The translations under genes and the position numbers were made by a program. The notes under the pieces are model-generated. The model did not search any database, had not been told where the DNA came from, and saw nothing but the letters and a program-made list of their open reading frames with translations. From Bryobacteraceae bacterium (GTDB taxonomy: Bacteria > Acidobacteriota > Terriglobia > Bryobacterales > Bryobacteraceae), in NCBI GenBank assembly GCA_023384675.1, contig JAHDVK010000021.1:31624-95623 (forward strand): 64,000 nucleotides of DNA. Direction: 5' to 3'. Of the stretch, positions 43,157 to 53,265 are shown piece after piece (positions within the stretch are counted from its first letter, which is position 1; every line of letters starts with the position of its first letter).

Positions 43157-44206
43157 ATGGAAACGCTTCCTGTCATCTGGTTCTGCATTGTGGCCGTCAT
43201 GATCGCGATGTATGTGGTTCTGGACGGTTTTGATCTTGGCGCCGGCATCGTGCATCTCGGCGTGGCGCGCAACGAGGACGAGCGGCGGATGGTGCTGAAA
43301 TCGATCGGCCCGGTTTGGGACGGCAACGAGGTGTGGCTGCTGGCGGGCGGCGGCGCGCTATATTTCGCCTTTCCCGCCCTGTATGCCTCCTCTTTCAGCG
43401 GTTTCTACCTGCCGCTGATGATCGTGCTGTGGCTGCTGATCCTTCGCGGCATCTCAGTGGAGTTCCGCAATCATATCCATAATCGTGTCTGGAAGCCCTT
43501 CTGGGACGTGGTTTTCAGCTTTTCCAGCGCGCTTTTGGCGATCTTTTTCGGTGCGGCGTTGGGGAATGTGGTCCGCGGCGTTCCGCTGGACGCTTCAGGC
43601 GACTTCTTTCTGCCGTTGTGGACGAATTTCCAGCCCGGTCCGCAGCCCGGGATCCTGGACTGGTACACCATTCTGACCGGCGTATTCGCTTTCCTGACAC
43701 TAACGCTGCATGGCGCCCTGTGGGTGAATCTGAAGACGGTGGGGGAGATTCAGAAACGCGCTCAGGCAGTGGCCCGTGTTGCCTGGATGGGCGTGGCGGC
43801 GCTGACGGTGGTCGTAACCATCATCAGCTTCCAGATTCAGCCGATTCTGGCGACGAGTTTCGCCAACCTGCCATTCGGATACATCTTCCCGGCTCTCGCG
43901 ATCGCGGGTCTCGCCGGAATGTTCGTTTTTATGCGAAACGGGGCCGAAGACAAGGCGTTTTACGCCTCCTGCGCGTATATTCTGGGTATGTTGACGAGCG
44001 TCGTTTTCGGGGTCTTTCCGAACGTCCTGCCCGCGAACAGCGATCCGGCGTTAAGCCTCACCATTCACAATGCATCGGCCCCGGCTTACGGGTTGAGGAT
44101 CGGGCTGATGTGGTTTACGCCGGGGATCCTGCTAGCGGCGAGCTATACGATTTTTCTGTACCGCAAGTTCGCGGGCAAGGTGCAGTTGGAGGCCGGCGGC
44201 CACTAA
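43157..44206 (+). CDS. cydB: Cytochrome bd ubiquinol oxidase subunit II
   Basis: 349 residues. METLPVIWFCIVAVMIAMYVVLDGFDLGAGIVHL is the typical first helix with the DGFDLG motif; VWDGNEVWLLAGGGALYFAFP follows. Eight or so membrane helices. Shine-Dalgarno AAGGAG at 43143-43148, 8 bases before the ATG. Partner of CydA. Its 3' end overlaps the convergent methyltransferase gene by 4 bases. Confidence 0.96.
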   Translation: METLPVIWFCIVAVMIAMYVVLDGFDLGAGIVHLGVARNEDERRMVLKSIGPVWDGNEVWLLAGGGALYFAFPALYASSFSGFYLPLMIVLWLLILRGISVEFRNHIHNRVWKPFWDVVFSFSSALLAIFFGAALGNVVRGVPLDASGDFFLPLWTNFQPGPQPGILDWYTILTGVFAFLTLTLHGALWVNLKTVGEIQKRAQAVARVAWMGVAALTVVVTIISFQIQPILATSFANLPFGYIFPALAIAGLAGMFVFMRNGAEDKAFYASCAYILGMLTSVVFGVFPNVLPANSDPALSLTIHNASAPAYGLRIGLMWFTPGILLAASYTIFLYRKFAGKVQLEAGGH

Positions 44207-44937
44207 TCGGGCCGCCGCACGCCGACGAAGAGTTCGAGCGTTTCGCCTCCCGGTCCGTCCAGGGTGAATTCGGCGCGCCTGGCGGCGAAGCCGGCTTCGT
44301 CTATCAGTTCGAGCCATTCCAAGCGGCTGAAGAGGCCCTCGATGTGGCGGTCGTGGACCACCCGCACCTCGCCATCTTCGCCGCGCAGCGCGTAGACATA
44401 GTCGGCGAGGTAGGTGGAGTCGGCCGGATCCGGGTCCCAGGTCCATTCGAGGTAACGCAGGCTTCTGTTTTCTCCGTCTTGGCCGCCGTGCGCGGACCCG
44501 CCGTGGAAGGTTTCGCGGACGTAGTCCGGGGCGAACAGGGCGGCGCCGCCGGGGCGGCAGTGGGCGGCGGCGGTCCGGATGGCGGCGCGCAGATCGTCGA
44601 GCGTGGCCATGTAGCAGATGGCGTCGTGGATGAAGACGCAATCAAAGTGGCGGTTGAGCCGGACGGTGCGCATGTCGCCTTCGAGGTGCTCGCATTCGGG
44701 GTTGAGTTTGCGGCTTACCTCGAGCATGCCGGGGGAGAGATCGACCAGGGTGATGTCAAACCGCCGTTTCATGTGGAGCGCATTGCTGCCGCCGCCGCTG
44801 CCCAGTTCGAGCAGAGTGCGCACGGGCGGGGAGGCGGCTTCCAGCAGGAATTTGGTGTAGACGCCCGCCTCTTCTTCGTATTCCTCGGGCGGCGACAGCA
44901 GGGGCCACCAATCGGCGAGTTCGCGGTAGAGTTTCAT
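44203..44937 (-). CDS. Class I SAM-dependent methyltransferase
   Basis: 244 residues. SAM-binding motif LLELGSGGGSNALHMK, acidic loop FDITLVDLSPGML, motif HLEGDMRTVRL and post-motif DCVFIHDAICYM. Substrate not identified. Probably coupled with the mannonate dehydratase upstream (10-base gap), but no shared pathway is apparent. A half copy of the REP-like element lies in the gap. Confidence 0.88.
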   Translation of the reverse strand: MKLYRELADWWPLLSPPEEYEEEAGVYTKFLLEAASPPVRTLLELGSGGGSNALHMKRRFDITLVDLSPGMLEVSRKLNPECEHLEGDMRTVRLNRHFDCVFIHDAICYMATLDDLRAAIRTAAAHCRPGGAALFAPDYVRETFHGGSAHGGQDGENRSLRYLEWTWDPDPADSTYLADYVYALRGEDGEVRVVHDRHIEGLFSRLEWLELIDEAGFAARRAEFTLDGPGGETLELFVGVRRPD

Positions 44938-44947
44938 CGCGCGGGCG

Positions 44948-46024
44948 TCAGCCCCGCCCGGCCAGGATCATGTCGAGAATTCCGCGCATGTAGCCGATGG
45001 CGAAGATATTGCCTTGCACCATGTAGCCGGGGCTGTCGTTGGCCTCGCCGGCCAGGACGGGAGCATGGTCGGGCCGCATGGGGCCCTGGAAGCCTGCGTC
45101 GTGGTAGATCTTCATGATCCGGGCCATATCGGTGGGCCCATTGTCGTGGAAAGTCTCGCGCATGCGGTTGGCTCTTCCCTGAATATCGCGGAAATGGACA
45201 AAGAATACCTTTTTCCGCTTGCACCATTTTTCCGCCAGATCGTAAATATTTTCGCCCATGGCGAGAAAATTCGCCTGGCAGAAGGTGACTCCATTGATGG
45301 GGCTGGGCACGATCTGCATCACCTTCTCGAAATTGGCCGCCGAGGTGAGAATGCGGCCGAGGCCGCGCAAAGGCGACAGCGGGGGATCATCAGGATGGAG
45401 CGCCATCTGGATGCCTGCTTTTTCGGCGACGGGGATCACGGCCTTCTGGAAATAGACGAGGTTATCCCAGACCTTTTCCTCGCTTACCTTGCCCCATTCG
45501 GTGAGCCCTTGCGCCTCGGCCTCCTCGAGCACGAATTCGCTGGTGAGGGCGCCGCCGCGCCCGGCCACTTTCGTGTTGGTGCGGTACCAGCCCAGGCCGG
45601 CCATCCAGTTGTAGCAGACCATCGGGATGCGGACTTCGGCCAGCGCCTTGATTGCGGCAATGTAGTTTTCGAGCTCTTCGTCGCGGCCCGGCAGGCCCAG
45701 TTTGAGCTTCTCCGCGGGGACGGGATGGCTTTCGACGCCGGCGATTTCGATGCCGGCGGCCTGGAAATCGGCTTTCACTTTGGCCAGCGCCTCGGCGTAG
45801 CGGGAGCGTTCGGTCCGTGCGAGGATCCCCGCCACGCCCGTGATGGCGTGGTCCACGCCGAGTTGCTTCCAGAGTCTCCAGGAGCCGGGCCGATCCGCGT
45901 GGAGAAAGTGGGCCAGCTGAATTCCGGTTCCGCGGCTGGTCCGCGGTGGCGCGGCTTGCATCAATCCACCGGAGAAGGCGAACGCCCCTCCACGAAAAAG
46001 AGACCGGCGATTCAATTCCGACAT
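44948..46024 (-). CDS. uxuA: Mannonate dehydratase-family protein with possible Tat leader
   Basis: 358 residues from ATG 46024. TIM-barrel UxuA features: KQLGVDHAITGV, PMVCYNWMAGLGW, MALHPDDPPLSP, SPINGVTFCQANFLAMG, VFFVHFRDIQGRA, and FHDNGPTDMARIMKIYHDAGFQGPMRPDHAP (metal and substrate loops). UxuA converts D-mannonate to 2-keto-3-deoxygluconate in glucuronate breakdown. The N-terminus MSELNRRSLFRGGAFAFSGG has a twin-arginine motif, unusual for UxuA, and suggests export. Divergent from the squalene-hopene cyclase gene. Confidence 0.85.
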   Translation of the reverse strand: MSELNRRSLFRGGAFAFSGGLMQAAPPRTSRGTGIQLAHFLHADRPGSWRLWKQLGVDHAITGVAGILARTERSRYAEALAKVKADFQAAGIEIAGVESHPVPAEKLKLGLPGRDEELENYIAAIKALAEVRIPMVCYNWMAGLGWYRTNTKVAGRGGALTSEFVLEEAEAQGLTEWGKVSEEKVWDNLVYFQKAVIPVAEKAGIQMALHPDDPPLSPLRGLGRILTSAANFEKVMQIVPSPINGVTFCQANFLAMGENIYDLAEKWCKRKKVFFVHFRDIQGRANRMRETFHDNGPTDMARIMKIYHDAGFQGPMRPDHAPVLAGEANDSPGYMVQGNIFAIGYMRGILDMILAGRG

Positions 46025-46164
46025 GGCGTTATCTCCCGCTCGGGAATCCGATTCACGAATCGTACCTGCTTTTCGGCGGCAAGTCCACATGGCCGCGGCG
46101 GGCTGCGGGGGTTCCAGGCCCGCCCCTCGCCGGATCGGTACGGAGTATCCGAAAATAGAAGTTT

Positions 46165-48147
46165 ATGGAGATCGTTCGCAGTACAACCCGGCAGTCGCGG
46201 CAGGAGATGCTGGCCGCCGCGATTCAGTCGAGGGAGCAGCAGCAGGAAGCGCACGCGCGGGCCGCCGAAGCCATCGCCTCGGCCATGCTCGATTTGCAGA
46301 CCCCGGAAGGATACTGGTGCGGGGAATTGACGGCCGATTCCACGCTGGAATCGGACTACATCCTGCTCCAGTTGTGGATGCATCCGCCGGAGCCGGGCGG
46401 GGCCTGGAACCCGCCGTCGCGCCGCCGGATCGACAAGGCCGTCAGGGCGATTCTCGACCGGCAGCAGCCCGATGGCGGCTGGTGGATCTATCCCGGCGGC
46501 GGCGCGGAAGTGAACGCCACGGCGCGCGCCTACACGTCTCTGAAAATGGCGGGCGTGGACCCGGAAAGCGAGCCCATGCGGCTGGCGCGTGAGAGGGTGC
46601 TTGCTCTTGGGGGTCTGCAGGCCTGCAACAGCTACACGAAGATCAACCTCAGCCTGTTTGGCCTTTATCCCCGGCAATACGTGCCCAGCGTGCCTCCGGA
46701 GATCGTGCTCGTGCCCGGAGATGTGATCTACGAAATGTCTTCGTGGACACGCGCCATTCTCGTGCCGCTGTCGATTGTGCAGGCCATCGGCATCACGAAG
46801 CCGGCACCGCGCGGCATGAACGTCGAGGAGCTGCTGCATCCCGGGCGAAAGCTTTCGATGACCCGAAGAGATGCGGTTTCGCTGATCTTTAGCCAGGTGG
46901 ACCGGGCAGTGAAGATCTGGGAGCGGCGCGGCCTGAAGAACATCCGCGCGCGCGCGATTCGCGAAGCGGAGCGCTGGATGATGGAGCGGACCCGCTATTC
47001 CGACGGGCTCGGGGCCATTTACCCATCGATGATGTACCTCATCATGGCGCTCGATTCGCTGGGCTATGCGGAGGATCAGCCCGACCTGGTGGAAGGCATT
47101 CGCCATTTCGAGAACCTGCTTTTGGAGACGGACGACCGGTTCCAGTTCCAGCCTTGCGTATCGCCCGTGTGGGACACCGCCATCTGCGCCTTCGCGCTGG
47201 GGGAACTCGGCGAAAACGCGCCGATTCAAGTTCCGCCAGAGAGGCTGACGCAATGCGCGGACTGGCTGCTCGGCAAGGAGGTGCGGCGCAAAGGCGATTG
47301 GAGTGTAAAGCGGCCTGAACTCGAACCTTCGGGCTGGGCGTTCGAATTCGCCAACGAGCACTATCCCGACATCGACGATACGGCCATGGTGCTGCTGGCG
47401 CTGCGGCACGCCAAAGCCTCCGACGCCAAGCGGCAGGCGCGGGTGGAAAAGCGCGCAGTCAACTGGCTGATCGGCATGCAAGGCTCCGACGGCGGCTGGG
47501 CGGCTTTCGATGTGGACAACGACTGGAGCCTGTTGAACAAAGTGCCGTTCGCGGACCACAACGCCATGCTCGATCCGGCGTGCCCGGACATCACCGGCCG
47601 CGTGCTGGAAGCGCTTTCGCGTATGGGACTGCCCCCCTACCACTCCACGATCCGGCGCGGCGTGGAGTTCCTGGTTCGCACACAGGAGCGCGACGGAAGC
47701 TGGTACGGCCGCTGGGGCGTGAATTACGTTTACGGCACTTTTCTCGCGCTGCGAGGTCTCGCCGCCGCGAAGGCCACTGACGCCGCCGAAACCATCCGCC
47801 GCGGCCGTGAGTTTCTGTGCGGCGCCCAGAACCACGATGGCGGTTGGGGGGAAAGCTGCAGCGGCTACCGGACGAACCATTTCGTGCCCGCGCAGAGCAC
47901 ACCGTCGCAGACGGCCTGGGCGCTGCTCGGGCTGGCCGCCGCGGGCGATACGGATTCCGGCATCGTGCAACGCGGTGTTAACTGGCTGCTCGAACGCCAG
48001 CGGCCCGACGGGCGTTGGGACGAGGACCTGATGACGGGTACGGGCTTCCCGAACGTCTTCTATCTGACCTATCACCTCTACCGCGACTACTTCCCGCTGC
48101 TGGCGCTGGCAACGCTGCATCCGAAGAGATTGAAGACCGCCGCATAA
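46165..48147 (+). CDS. shc: Squalene-hopene cyclase
   Basis: 660 residues, normal length. The catalytic D-x-D-D motif is intact in HYPDIDDTAMV (residues 402-405, Asp404 the proton donor), and several QW repeats are present (EGYWCGEL, DGGWWIYPGG, DGGWAAFDVD, DGSWYGRWG, DGGWGESC). It cyclises squalene to hopene at the inner membrane, giving hopanoids that stiffen membranes. No hpnCDE squalene-synthesis or hpnH genes are adjacent, so the rest of the path is elsewhere. Confidence 0.95.
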   Translation: MEIVRSTTRQSRQEMLAAAIQSREQQQEAHARAAEAIASAMLDLQTPEGYWCGELTADSTLESDYILLQLWMHPPEPGGAWNPPSRRRIDKAVRAILDRQQPDGGWWIYPGGGAEVNATARAYTSLKMAGVDPESEPMRLARERVLALGGLQACNSYTKINLSLFGLYPRQYVPSVPPEIVLVPGDVIYEMSSWTRAILVPLSIVQAIGITKPAPRGMNVEELLHPGRKLSMTRRDAVSLIFSQVDRAVKIWERRGLKNIRARAIREAERWMMERTRYSDGLGAIYPSMMYLIMALDSLGYAEDQPDLVEGIRHFENLLLETDDRFQFQPCVSPVWDTAICAFALGELGENAPIQVPPERLTQCADWLLGKEVRRKGDWSVKRPELEPSGWAFEFANEHYPDIDDTAMVLLALRHAKASDAKRQARVEKRAVNWLIGMQGSDGGWAAFDVDNDWSLLNKVPFADHNAMLDPACPDITGRVLEALSRMGLPPYHSTIRRGVEFLVRTQERDGSWYGRWGVNYVYGTFLALRGLAAAKATDAAETIRRGREFLCGAQNHDGGWGESCSGYRTNHFVPAQSTPSQTAWALLGLAAAGDTDSGIVQRGVNWLLERQRPDGRWDEDLMTGTGFPNVFYLTYHLYRDYFPLLALATLHPKRLKTAA

Positions 48148-48174
48148 CGGTGGCTTCGCCTATTCTGGGTTTAT

Positions 48175-49239
48175 ATGCGCGTCGTGGTGCTGCTGCTGGC
48201 CGCCGTGGTCCTCCCGGCTCAGGAGCCGGATCCGCTTGAGGAGGCCCGCGCCGCTTATCAGAAGGGGAACTACGCTGCCGCACAGGAACTACTCGACACC
48301 GCCTGGTCCGGCGCCGCGCAACTCAGCCGCGAGGATCCCCGGCGTTACGCCATTCTCAAGCTGCTGAGCCAGACCCAAACGGCCGCGCGCGAATACGACG
48401 CCGCGGAGGTCACGCTCCAGGAGGCCATCCATTGGCGTGAGACCGTACAGGGCCGCGACCATCCGGATCTGCTGGGCGATCTCACCGACCTGGCCCTGCT
48501 GACCCGCTCCCGTGGGGAGCCGCAGCGCGGCCTGGCGATTCTTTTTACGGTTCTAGGCCCGCTGGCGAAGCTTCACGGCTCCGATTCCAATCCCGTGGCC
48601 GACCATTTCGCTCACGTCTCGGCGCTGCACATGGTGGCGAAGGAACCGGAGAAAGCCGCCTCGGCGCTCCAGCATTCGCTGCGGATTCGCGAAAAAGCGG
48701 CGGGCGCGGGTCATCCGGTGATGCTGCCGGATCTGGACCGGCTGGCGGCGATCCACCTCATGCTGCGCGACTACTCTGCAGCGGCCGAGACCCATCTGCG
48801 CGCCATCCGCATCAGGGAACGCTTTCTCGGCCCCATGGATCCCGACCTGCTCGCAAACCTCGACGGTCTCAGCTACGCCTTGTTCGGTCAGAAGCAGTTC
48901 GAAGCAGCCGAGCCCGTGTATCTTCGCCTGCTGGAATTGTGGGAGGCCAACGCGGGCACGCATCACCCGATGGTGGCGCTCACCTTGGATAAGCTGGTCA
49001 CGTTCTATCGCGAGTGGGGTAATGAAGAACTTGCCGAACTCGCCGCGGCGCGCGCTTCCGCTTTGCGTATCCACTTCCACGCCGCCGGACTGGTGAAGCG
49101 CGCGGGTGAATGGCTCGCCGCGGGCGAGACACGGGAGGCGGAGAAGCTCTACCGCGAGGCTATGGCGCTTCTCACCAGCCCGCATCCTACCCTGCAGCCA
49201 TTGCGCGAGGAGATCGAAGAGCAACTAAAGAAGTTTTAG
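48175..49239 (+). CDS. Exported tetratricopeptide-repeat protein
   Basis: 354 residues with a signal peptide (MRVVVLLLAAVVLPAQ). About seven TPR/Kinesin-light-chain type repeats with the pattern of REKAAGAGHPVMLPDLDRLA and RERFLGPMDPDLLANLDGLS. Function is probably a periplasmic scaffold; nothing identifies a partner. Lies 27 bases after the cyclase gene and may be cotranscribed. Confidence 0.85.
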   Translation: MRVVVLLLAAVVLPAQEPDPLEEARAAYQKGNYAAAQELLDTAWSGAAQLSREDPRRYAILKLLSQTQTAAREYDAAEVTLQEAIHWRETVQGRDHPDLLGDLTDLALLTRSRGEPQRGLAILFTVLGPLAKLHGSDSNPVADHFAHVSALHMVAKEPEKAASALQHSLRIREKAAGAGHPVMLPDLDRLAAIHLMLRDYSAAAETHLRAIRIRERFLGPMDPDLLANLDGLSYALFGQKQFEAAEPVYLRLLELWEANAGTHHPMVALTLDKLVTFYREWGNEELAELAAARASALRIHFHAAGLVKRAGEWLAAGETREAEKLYREAMALLTSPHPTLQPLREEIEEQLKKF

Positions 49240-49275
49240 GATAAGCTTGCATTTCGTGGAGAGGAGATCATCCGT

Positions 49276-50676
49276 ATGAGTGAGAATCAGGCAGGCGCGA
49301 AATCACGGCGCGAGTTTCTTTCGGCCACCGGGCGGACAGCAAGCGTTTCGGCTTTAGCCGGAGTGGCTCTGCCGCATGTCCATGCCGCCCAGGACAGCAC
49401 GATCCAGCTTGCGCTGGTCGGCTGCGGCGGCCGCGGGACCGGAGCGGCGATCAACGCGCTTTCCACCAAGCTCGGCCCCACGAAGCTGGTGGCCATGGCG
49501 GACGTCGTCCCGGCGAAGATGAACAGCAGCTACGACAAGCTGAAGTCGCAGTTCGCCGATCAGGTGGACGTGCCGCCCGAGCGGCGCTTCATGGGCTATG
49601 ACGCATACAAGGGCGCGCTCAGCGCGCTGAAGAAAGGCGATGTCGTGATCCACGGCACGCCGCCCGCGTTCCGCTGGCCGCATTTCGAGCTTTGCATTGA
49701 GAAGGGGTTGCACTGTTTCATGGAGAAGCCCGTCACCGTGGACGGCCCCTCCACGCGCCGGATGCTGAAGCTCGGCGAACTGTCGGTCCAAAAGAATCTG
49801 AAAGTGGGCGTCGGCCTGATGGTGCGCCACTGCGATGCGCGCCGGGAATTGCACGACCGCATCCGTTCGGGCCAGATCGGCGAGATCATTTCGATGCGCG
49901 CCTACCGCATGGGCCAAGGCGGCGGGCTTGCGCCGCCGAAGCCCGCCGGGATGAGCGAAGTGGCCTATCAGATCTCCCGGTTCCATGCTTTCCTGTGGGC
50001 CAGCGGCGGCGTATTCAGCGATTACTACATTCACCAGATCGACGAGTGCAGTTGGATGAAGGGCGCCTGGCCGGTCCATGCCCATGGCATGGGCGGACGC
50101 CACTATCGCGGCGATTCGCTCGACCAGAACTTCGATACTTACTCGGTGCAGTTCGTGTATCCCGACGGCACGCGCCTGTTCTTCGACGGCCGCAACATGA
50201 AGGGCGCGCGCGATGAGTTTGCCAGCTACGCGCACGGCACGAACGGCTCCGCCGTCATCTCCACACGTGTGCATGCGCCCGGCCGCTGCCGCATCTACAA
50301 AGGCCACAACATCCCCTGGGTGGAGAGCGCGAAGGACTCCCTGCCGGAGAACGATCCCAATCTGGTGTGGGCCTTCCCGCAGCCCGAGAAAAGCCCCTAC
50401 CAGCTCGAATGGGACCACCTCATGGAGGCGATTCGCGAGGACAAGTTCTTCAACGAGGTGAAGCGCGGCTGCGAGGCCAGCCTGGTGACCTCGATGGGCC
50501 GCATGGCCGCCCACACCGGCCGCATCATCACCTACGAGCAGATTCTGAATTCCGACCACGAGTTCGCGCCGAACGCCCACCTGTTGACCGAGGACGGCCC
50601 GGCGCCCCTGCAACTCGGGCCCGACGGCAAGTATCCGGTGCCCCAGCCCGGCATCATCACCAACCGGGAATACTGA
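49276..50676 (+). CDS. Gfo/Idh/MocA-family oxidoreductase with Tat leader (2)
   Basis: 466 residues; twin-arginine leader SRREFLSATGRTASVSALAG. The Rossmann loop is LALVGCGGRGTGAAI, and the E-K-P motif is HCFMEKPVTVDG. A long C-terminal half with YIHQIDECSWMKGAWP and GMGGRHYRGDS is typical of the glycoside-type oxidoreductases abundant in Acidobacteria and Planctomycetota. Strong Shine-Dalgarno GGAGAGGAG at about 49258-49266. The next gene starts 9 bases later, so co-expression is likely. Confidence 0.9.
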   Translation: MSENQAGAKSRREFLSATGRTASVSALAGVALPHVHAAQDSTIQLALVGCGGRGTGAAINALSTKLGPTKLVAMADVVPAKMNSSYDKLKSQFADQVDVPPERRFMGYDAYKGALSALKKGDVVIHGTPPAFRWPHFELCIEKGLHCFMEKPVTVDGPSTRRMLKLGELSVQKNLKVGVGLMVRHCDARRELHDRIRSGQIGEIISMRAYRMGQGGGLAPPKPAGMSEVAYQISRFHAFLWASGGVFSDYYIHQIDECSWMKGAWPVHAHGMGGRHYRGDSLDQNFDTYSVQFVYPDGTRLFFDGRNMKGARDEFASYAHGTNGSAVISTRVHAPGRCRIYKGHNIPWVESAKDSLPENDPNLVWAFPQPEKSPYQLEWDHLMEAIREDKFFNEVKRGCEASLVTSMGRMAAHTGRIITYEQILNSDHEFAPNAHLLTEDGPAPLQLGPDGKYPVPQPGIITNREY

Positions 50677-50685
50677 GGGGGCGCC

Positions 50686-52503
50686 ATGCGCCTCTTCATC
50701 CTGCTTTGCGTATCGGCCGCCCTCTTGGCGGCCGATACGCGTCATATCGCCACCGGGCGCGACATTCCCAACGAGGGCTACGCCGATCAGCCTTACATCG
50801 TAAAGACCGATGATGGCGCGTGGCTATGCGTGATCACCACGGGCACGGGCCGCGAGGGCCAGGCGGGCCAGCACGTGGTTTCGATGCGCAGCACGGATCA
50901 GGGCCGCACGTGGGGGCCGCCGGTGGATGTCGAGCCGGCTACCGGACCCGAAGCCTCTTATGCGGTTCTTCTGAAGATCCCCTCGGGTCGTGTTTATGTG
51001 TTCTACAACCACAACACGGACAACATCCGGCAGGTGATTGGAGACAATCCGCCCTACAAAGATGGGGTCGTGACCCGGGTCGATAGCCTCGGCCACTTCG
51101 TCTTCAAATACAGCGACGACCATGGCCGGTCCTGGTCAGCGAAACGCTACGGCATCCCGCAGCGGATGTTCGAAATCGACCGCGCGAATGTCTATCAAGG
51201 CAAGCTCAAGTTCTTCTGGAATGTCGGCAAGGCATTTATCCACGAGGGCGCGGGCTACGTGCCGCTGCATAAGGTCGGCGGCTTCGGCGAAGGCTTCTTC
51301 ACCTCGAGCGAGGGCGTGCTGCTGCGCAGCGCGAATATTCTGACTGAACGCGACCCGGAACGGCTTACGTGGGAGACGCTGCCTGACGGCGAACGCGGCA
51401 TCCGCGCGCCCGCGGGCGGCGGACCCATTGCCGAGGAGCAGAGCTTTTCTATTCTGAGCGATGGCTCACTGTTTTGCGTCTTCCGGACCATCGATGGCCA
51501 CCCCGCGTTCACCTACAGCCGCGACGGCGGCCGGACCTGGGAGCCATCTGAATACATGCGGTTCGACGATGGGCGACTGATGAAACATCCGCGCGCGGCC
51601 AATTTCGCCTGGCGCTGCGAGAACGGCAAATTCCTCTACTGGTTTCATAATCACGGCGGGCGCTTCATCCGTGAGCATCCGCGGCGGCGCAGCATCGCAT
51701 ATGACGATCGCAATCCCGTCTGGCTCGCGGGCGGCGTGGAAGCGGACGGGCCGCGCGGCCGCGTCATCCGGTGGTCGCAGCCCGAGATCGCGCTGTACGA
51801 CGACGACCCGGTGATCCGCATGAGTTATCCCGATCTGGTCGAGGATGACGGCCGCTACTACGTCGCCGAAACGCAGAAGGACATCGGCCGGGTGCACGAA
51901 TTGGATCCGGGCCTGCTCGAAGGGCTGTGGAATCAGTTCGAGGCGAAGAGCGCTCCGCGAGGCGGCCTGGTTCTCGAAGCCGGCGGCGGCGCAAAGTTCC
52001 CTGCTCCGCCATTTCCGGCGCTGGTCCGGCGCTCGAACCGCATGGATCATGCCACGGAGGATTTGCGCGCGGGCATTGCGTTTGAACTCTGGTTCAACCT
52101 CGCCTCCAGCGCGCCCGGCCAACTGCTGGCCGGCAACCAGACCGCGGATAGCCGCGGCTTATTGATTCAGACGACGGAGCGGAACTCCATCGAGATCGTG
52201 CTGGGCGACGGGCGTACGGAAAGCCGCTGGCGCTCCGATCCGGATGTGGTGAAGCCGGGCCAACTCCAGCATTGCGTCATCGTGGTGGACGGCGGTCCGA
52301 AGATCATCAGCTTCGTCACCGATGGAGTGTTGAACGATGGCGGGGACGCGCGCCAGTTCGGCTGGGGCCGCTACAACCCGAATCTGAAATCGCTGGAGGG
52401 CGAGAGTCATGTGGTCACGGGTGCGGCCGTCCGGCGGCTGCGCATCTATAACCGCATCCTGCGGACATCGGAAGCAATCGCTGCTTTCCGTGAGGGGCTG
52501 TGA
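50686..52503 (+). CDS. Exported sialidase-like six-bladed propeller with LamG-like domain
   Basis: 605 residues; signal peptide MRLFILLCVSAALLAADT. Asp-box/BNR repeats are visible: STDQGRTWGPP, YSDDHGRSWSAK and YSRDGGRTWEP. Catalytic-type residues such as an Arg triad cannot be confirmed by eye, so it may be a glycan-binding or a rhamnosidase/arabinosidase-like propeller rather than a true sialidase. The last ~190 residues (GIAFELWFNLASSAPGQLL onward) look like a LamG/concanavalin carbohydrate-binding domain. Coupled to the downstream DUF3445 gene by GTGA at 52500. Confidence 0.8.
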   Translation: MRLFILLCVSAALLAADTRHIATGRDIPNEGYADQPYIVKTDDGAWLCVITTGTGREGQAGQHVVSMRSTDQGRTWGPPVDVEPATGPEASYAVLLKIPSGRVYVFYNHNTDNIRQVIGDNPPYKDGVVTRVDSLGHFVFKYSDDHGRSWSAKRYGIPQRMFEIDRANVYQGKLKFFWNVGKAFIHEGAGYVPLHKVGGFGEGFFTSSEGVLLRSANILTERDPERLTWETLPDGERGIRAPAGGGPIAEEQSFSILSDGSLFCVFRTIDGHPAFTYSRDGGRTWEPSEYMRFDDGRLMKHPRAANFAWRCENGKFLYWFHNHGGRFIREHPRRRSIAYDDRNPVWLAGGVEADGPRGRVIRWSQPEIALYDDDPVIRMSYPDLVEDDGRYYVAETQKDIGRVHELDPGLLEGLWNQFEAKSAPRGGLVLEAGGGAKFPAPPFPALVRRSNRMDHATEDLRAGIAFELWFNLASSAPGQLLAGNQTADSRGLLIQTTERNSIEIVLGDGRTESRWRSDPDVVKPGQLQHCVIVVDGGPKIISFVTDGVLNDGGDARQFGWGRYNPNLKSLEGESHVVTGAAVRRLRIYNRILRTSEAIAAFREGL

Positions 52504-53261
52504 GCTTCCCGTTCGAATCAGGCGTGTATTCCGTCGCGCCCGGTTTGCGGCGTCTGGAACCGCCAGTGATTTCGGTGCGGGACCTTTCGCGTTACCGCCG
52601 TGAAAAGCTGGCCGCCGCGACCAAACGCAGTGTCTGTCTGGAGCACGAACTGCCGGAGGACACGCGCGCGGCCGCCCTCAAGAGGCTGCTCGACCTGCTC
52701 ACCAGCGAACATCCGGAAACCTTCCATGAACCATTGCCGCGCAGCTTGGAGCAACTGCCTTTCCTGATGGCCGAGGATGTAGCGATTGTGCAACTCGATG
52801 GGGAGCGTGAATGGCTTGCCTTCGGCCATGTCTGCCTGCCCAGCAGTTGGCGTCTGGAGGACAAAATCGGCCGGCCCTTCCTGGAAGTACACCGGCCCGT
52901 GCCGGGCTTTCCTCAGCAGGGCGCCGCGGCCATGGTCCGTTCGCTTGCCTCGAAAGGGCCCTATGAGCGCTTCGCCTGGGGCGTGACGAACCTGGACGTG
53001 CTCGATCAGGAAGCGGGCGTGCATGCCGGCGTCGAGCCTGAACCTCTGTACGTGCGAGTCGAACGGCAGAGCATGCATCCCCTACCAGGCTGCGACGCCT
53101 GGCTGTTTCTGATTCATCCGGCGAACACGCCGGTCTGGCAACTTACCGCGGCGCAACGCCAGGCCCTTGCCGCGGCACTGGAGTCGATGACGGCCGAACA
53201 GGCCGCCTACAAGGGCCTGGCCACCACCCGCGCCGCCGTGATTGGCAAGCTGCGCTCATAA
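52500..53261 (+). CDS. DUF3445 / haem-dependent oxidative N-demethylase-like protein
   Basis: 253 residues from GTG 52500, overlapping the previous stop. Family features: VCLPSSWRLEDKIGRPFLEVHRPVPGF and FAWGVTNLDVLDQ, then YVRVERQSMHPLPGCDAWLFLIHP. DUF3445 proteins are haem-binding; characterised members remove N-methyl groups with reduced haem and oxygen. Substrate here unknown. Last gene before a terminator hairpin at 53266. Confidence 0.85.
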   Translation: MSFPFESGVYSVAPGLRRLEPPVISVRDLSRYRREKLAAATKRSVCLEHELPEDTRAAALKRLLDLLTSEHPETFHEPLPRSLEQLPFLMAEDVAIVQLDGEREWLAFGHVCLPSSWRLEDKIGRPFLEVHRPVPGFPQQGAAAMVRSLASKGPYERFAWGVTNLDVLDQEAGVHAGVEPEPLYVRVERQSMHPLPGCDAWLFLIHPANTPVWQLTAAQRQALAAALESMTAEQAAYKGLATTRAAVIGKLRS

Positions 53262-53265
53262 GAGA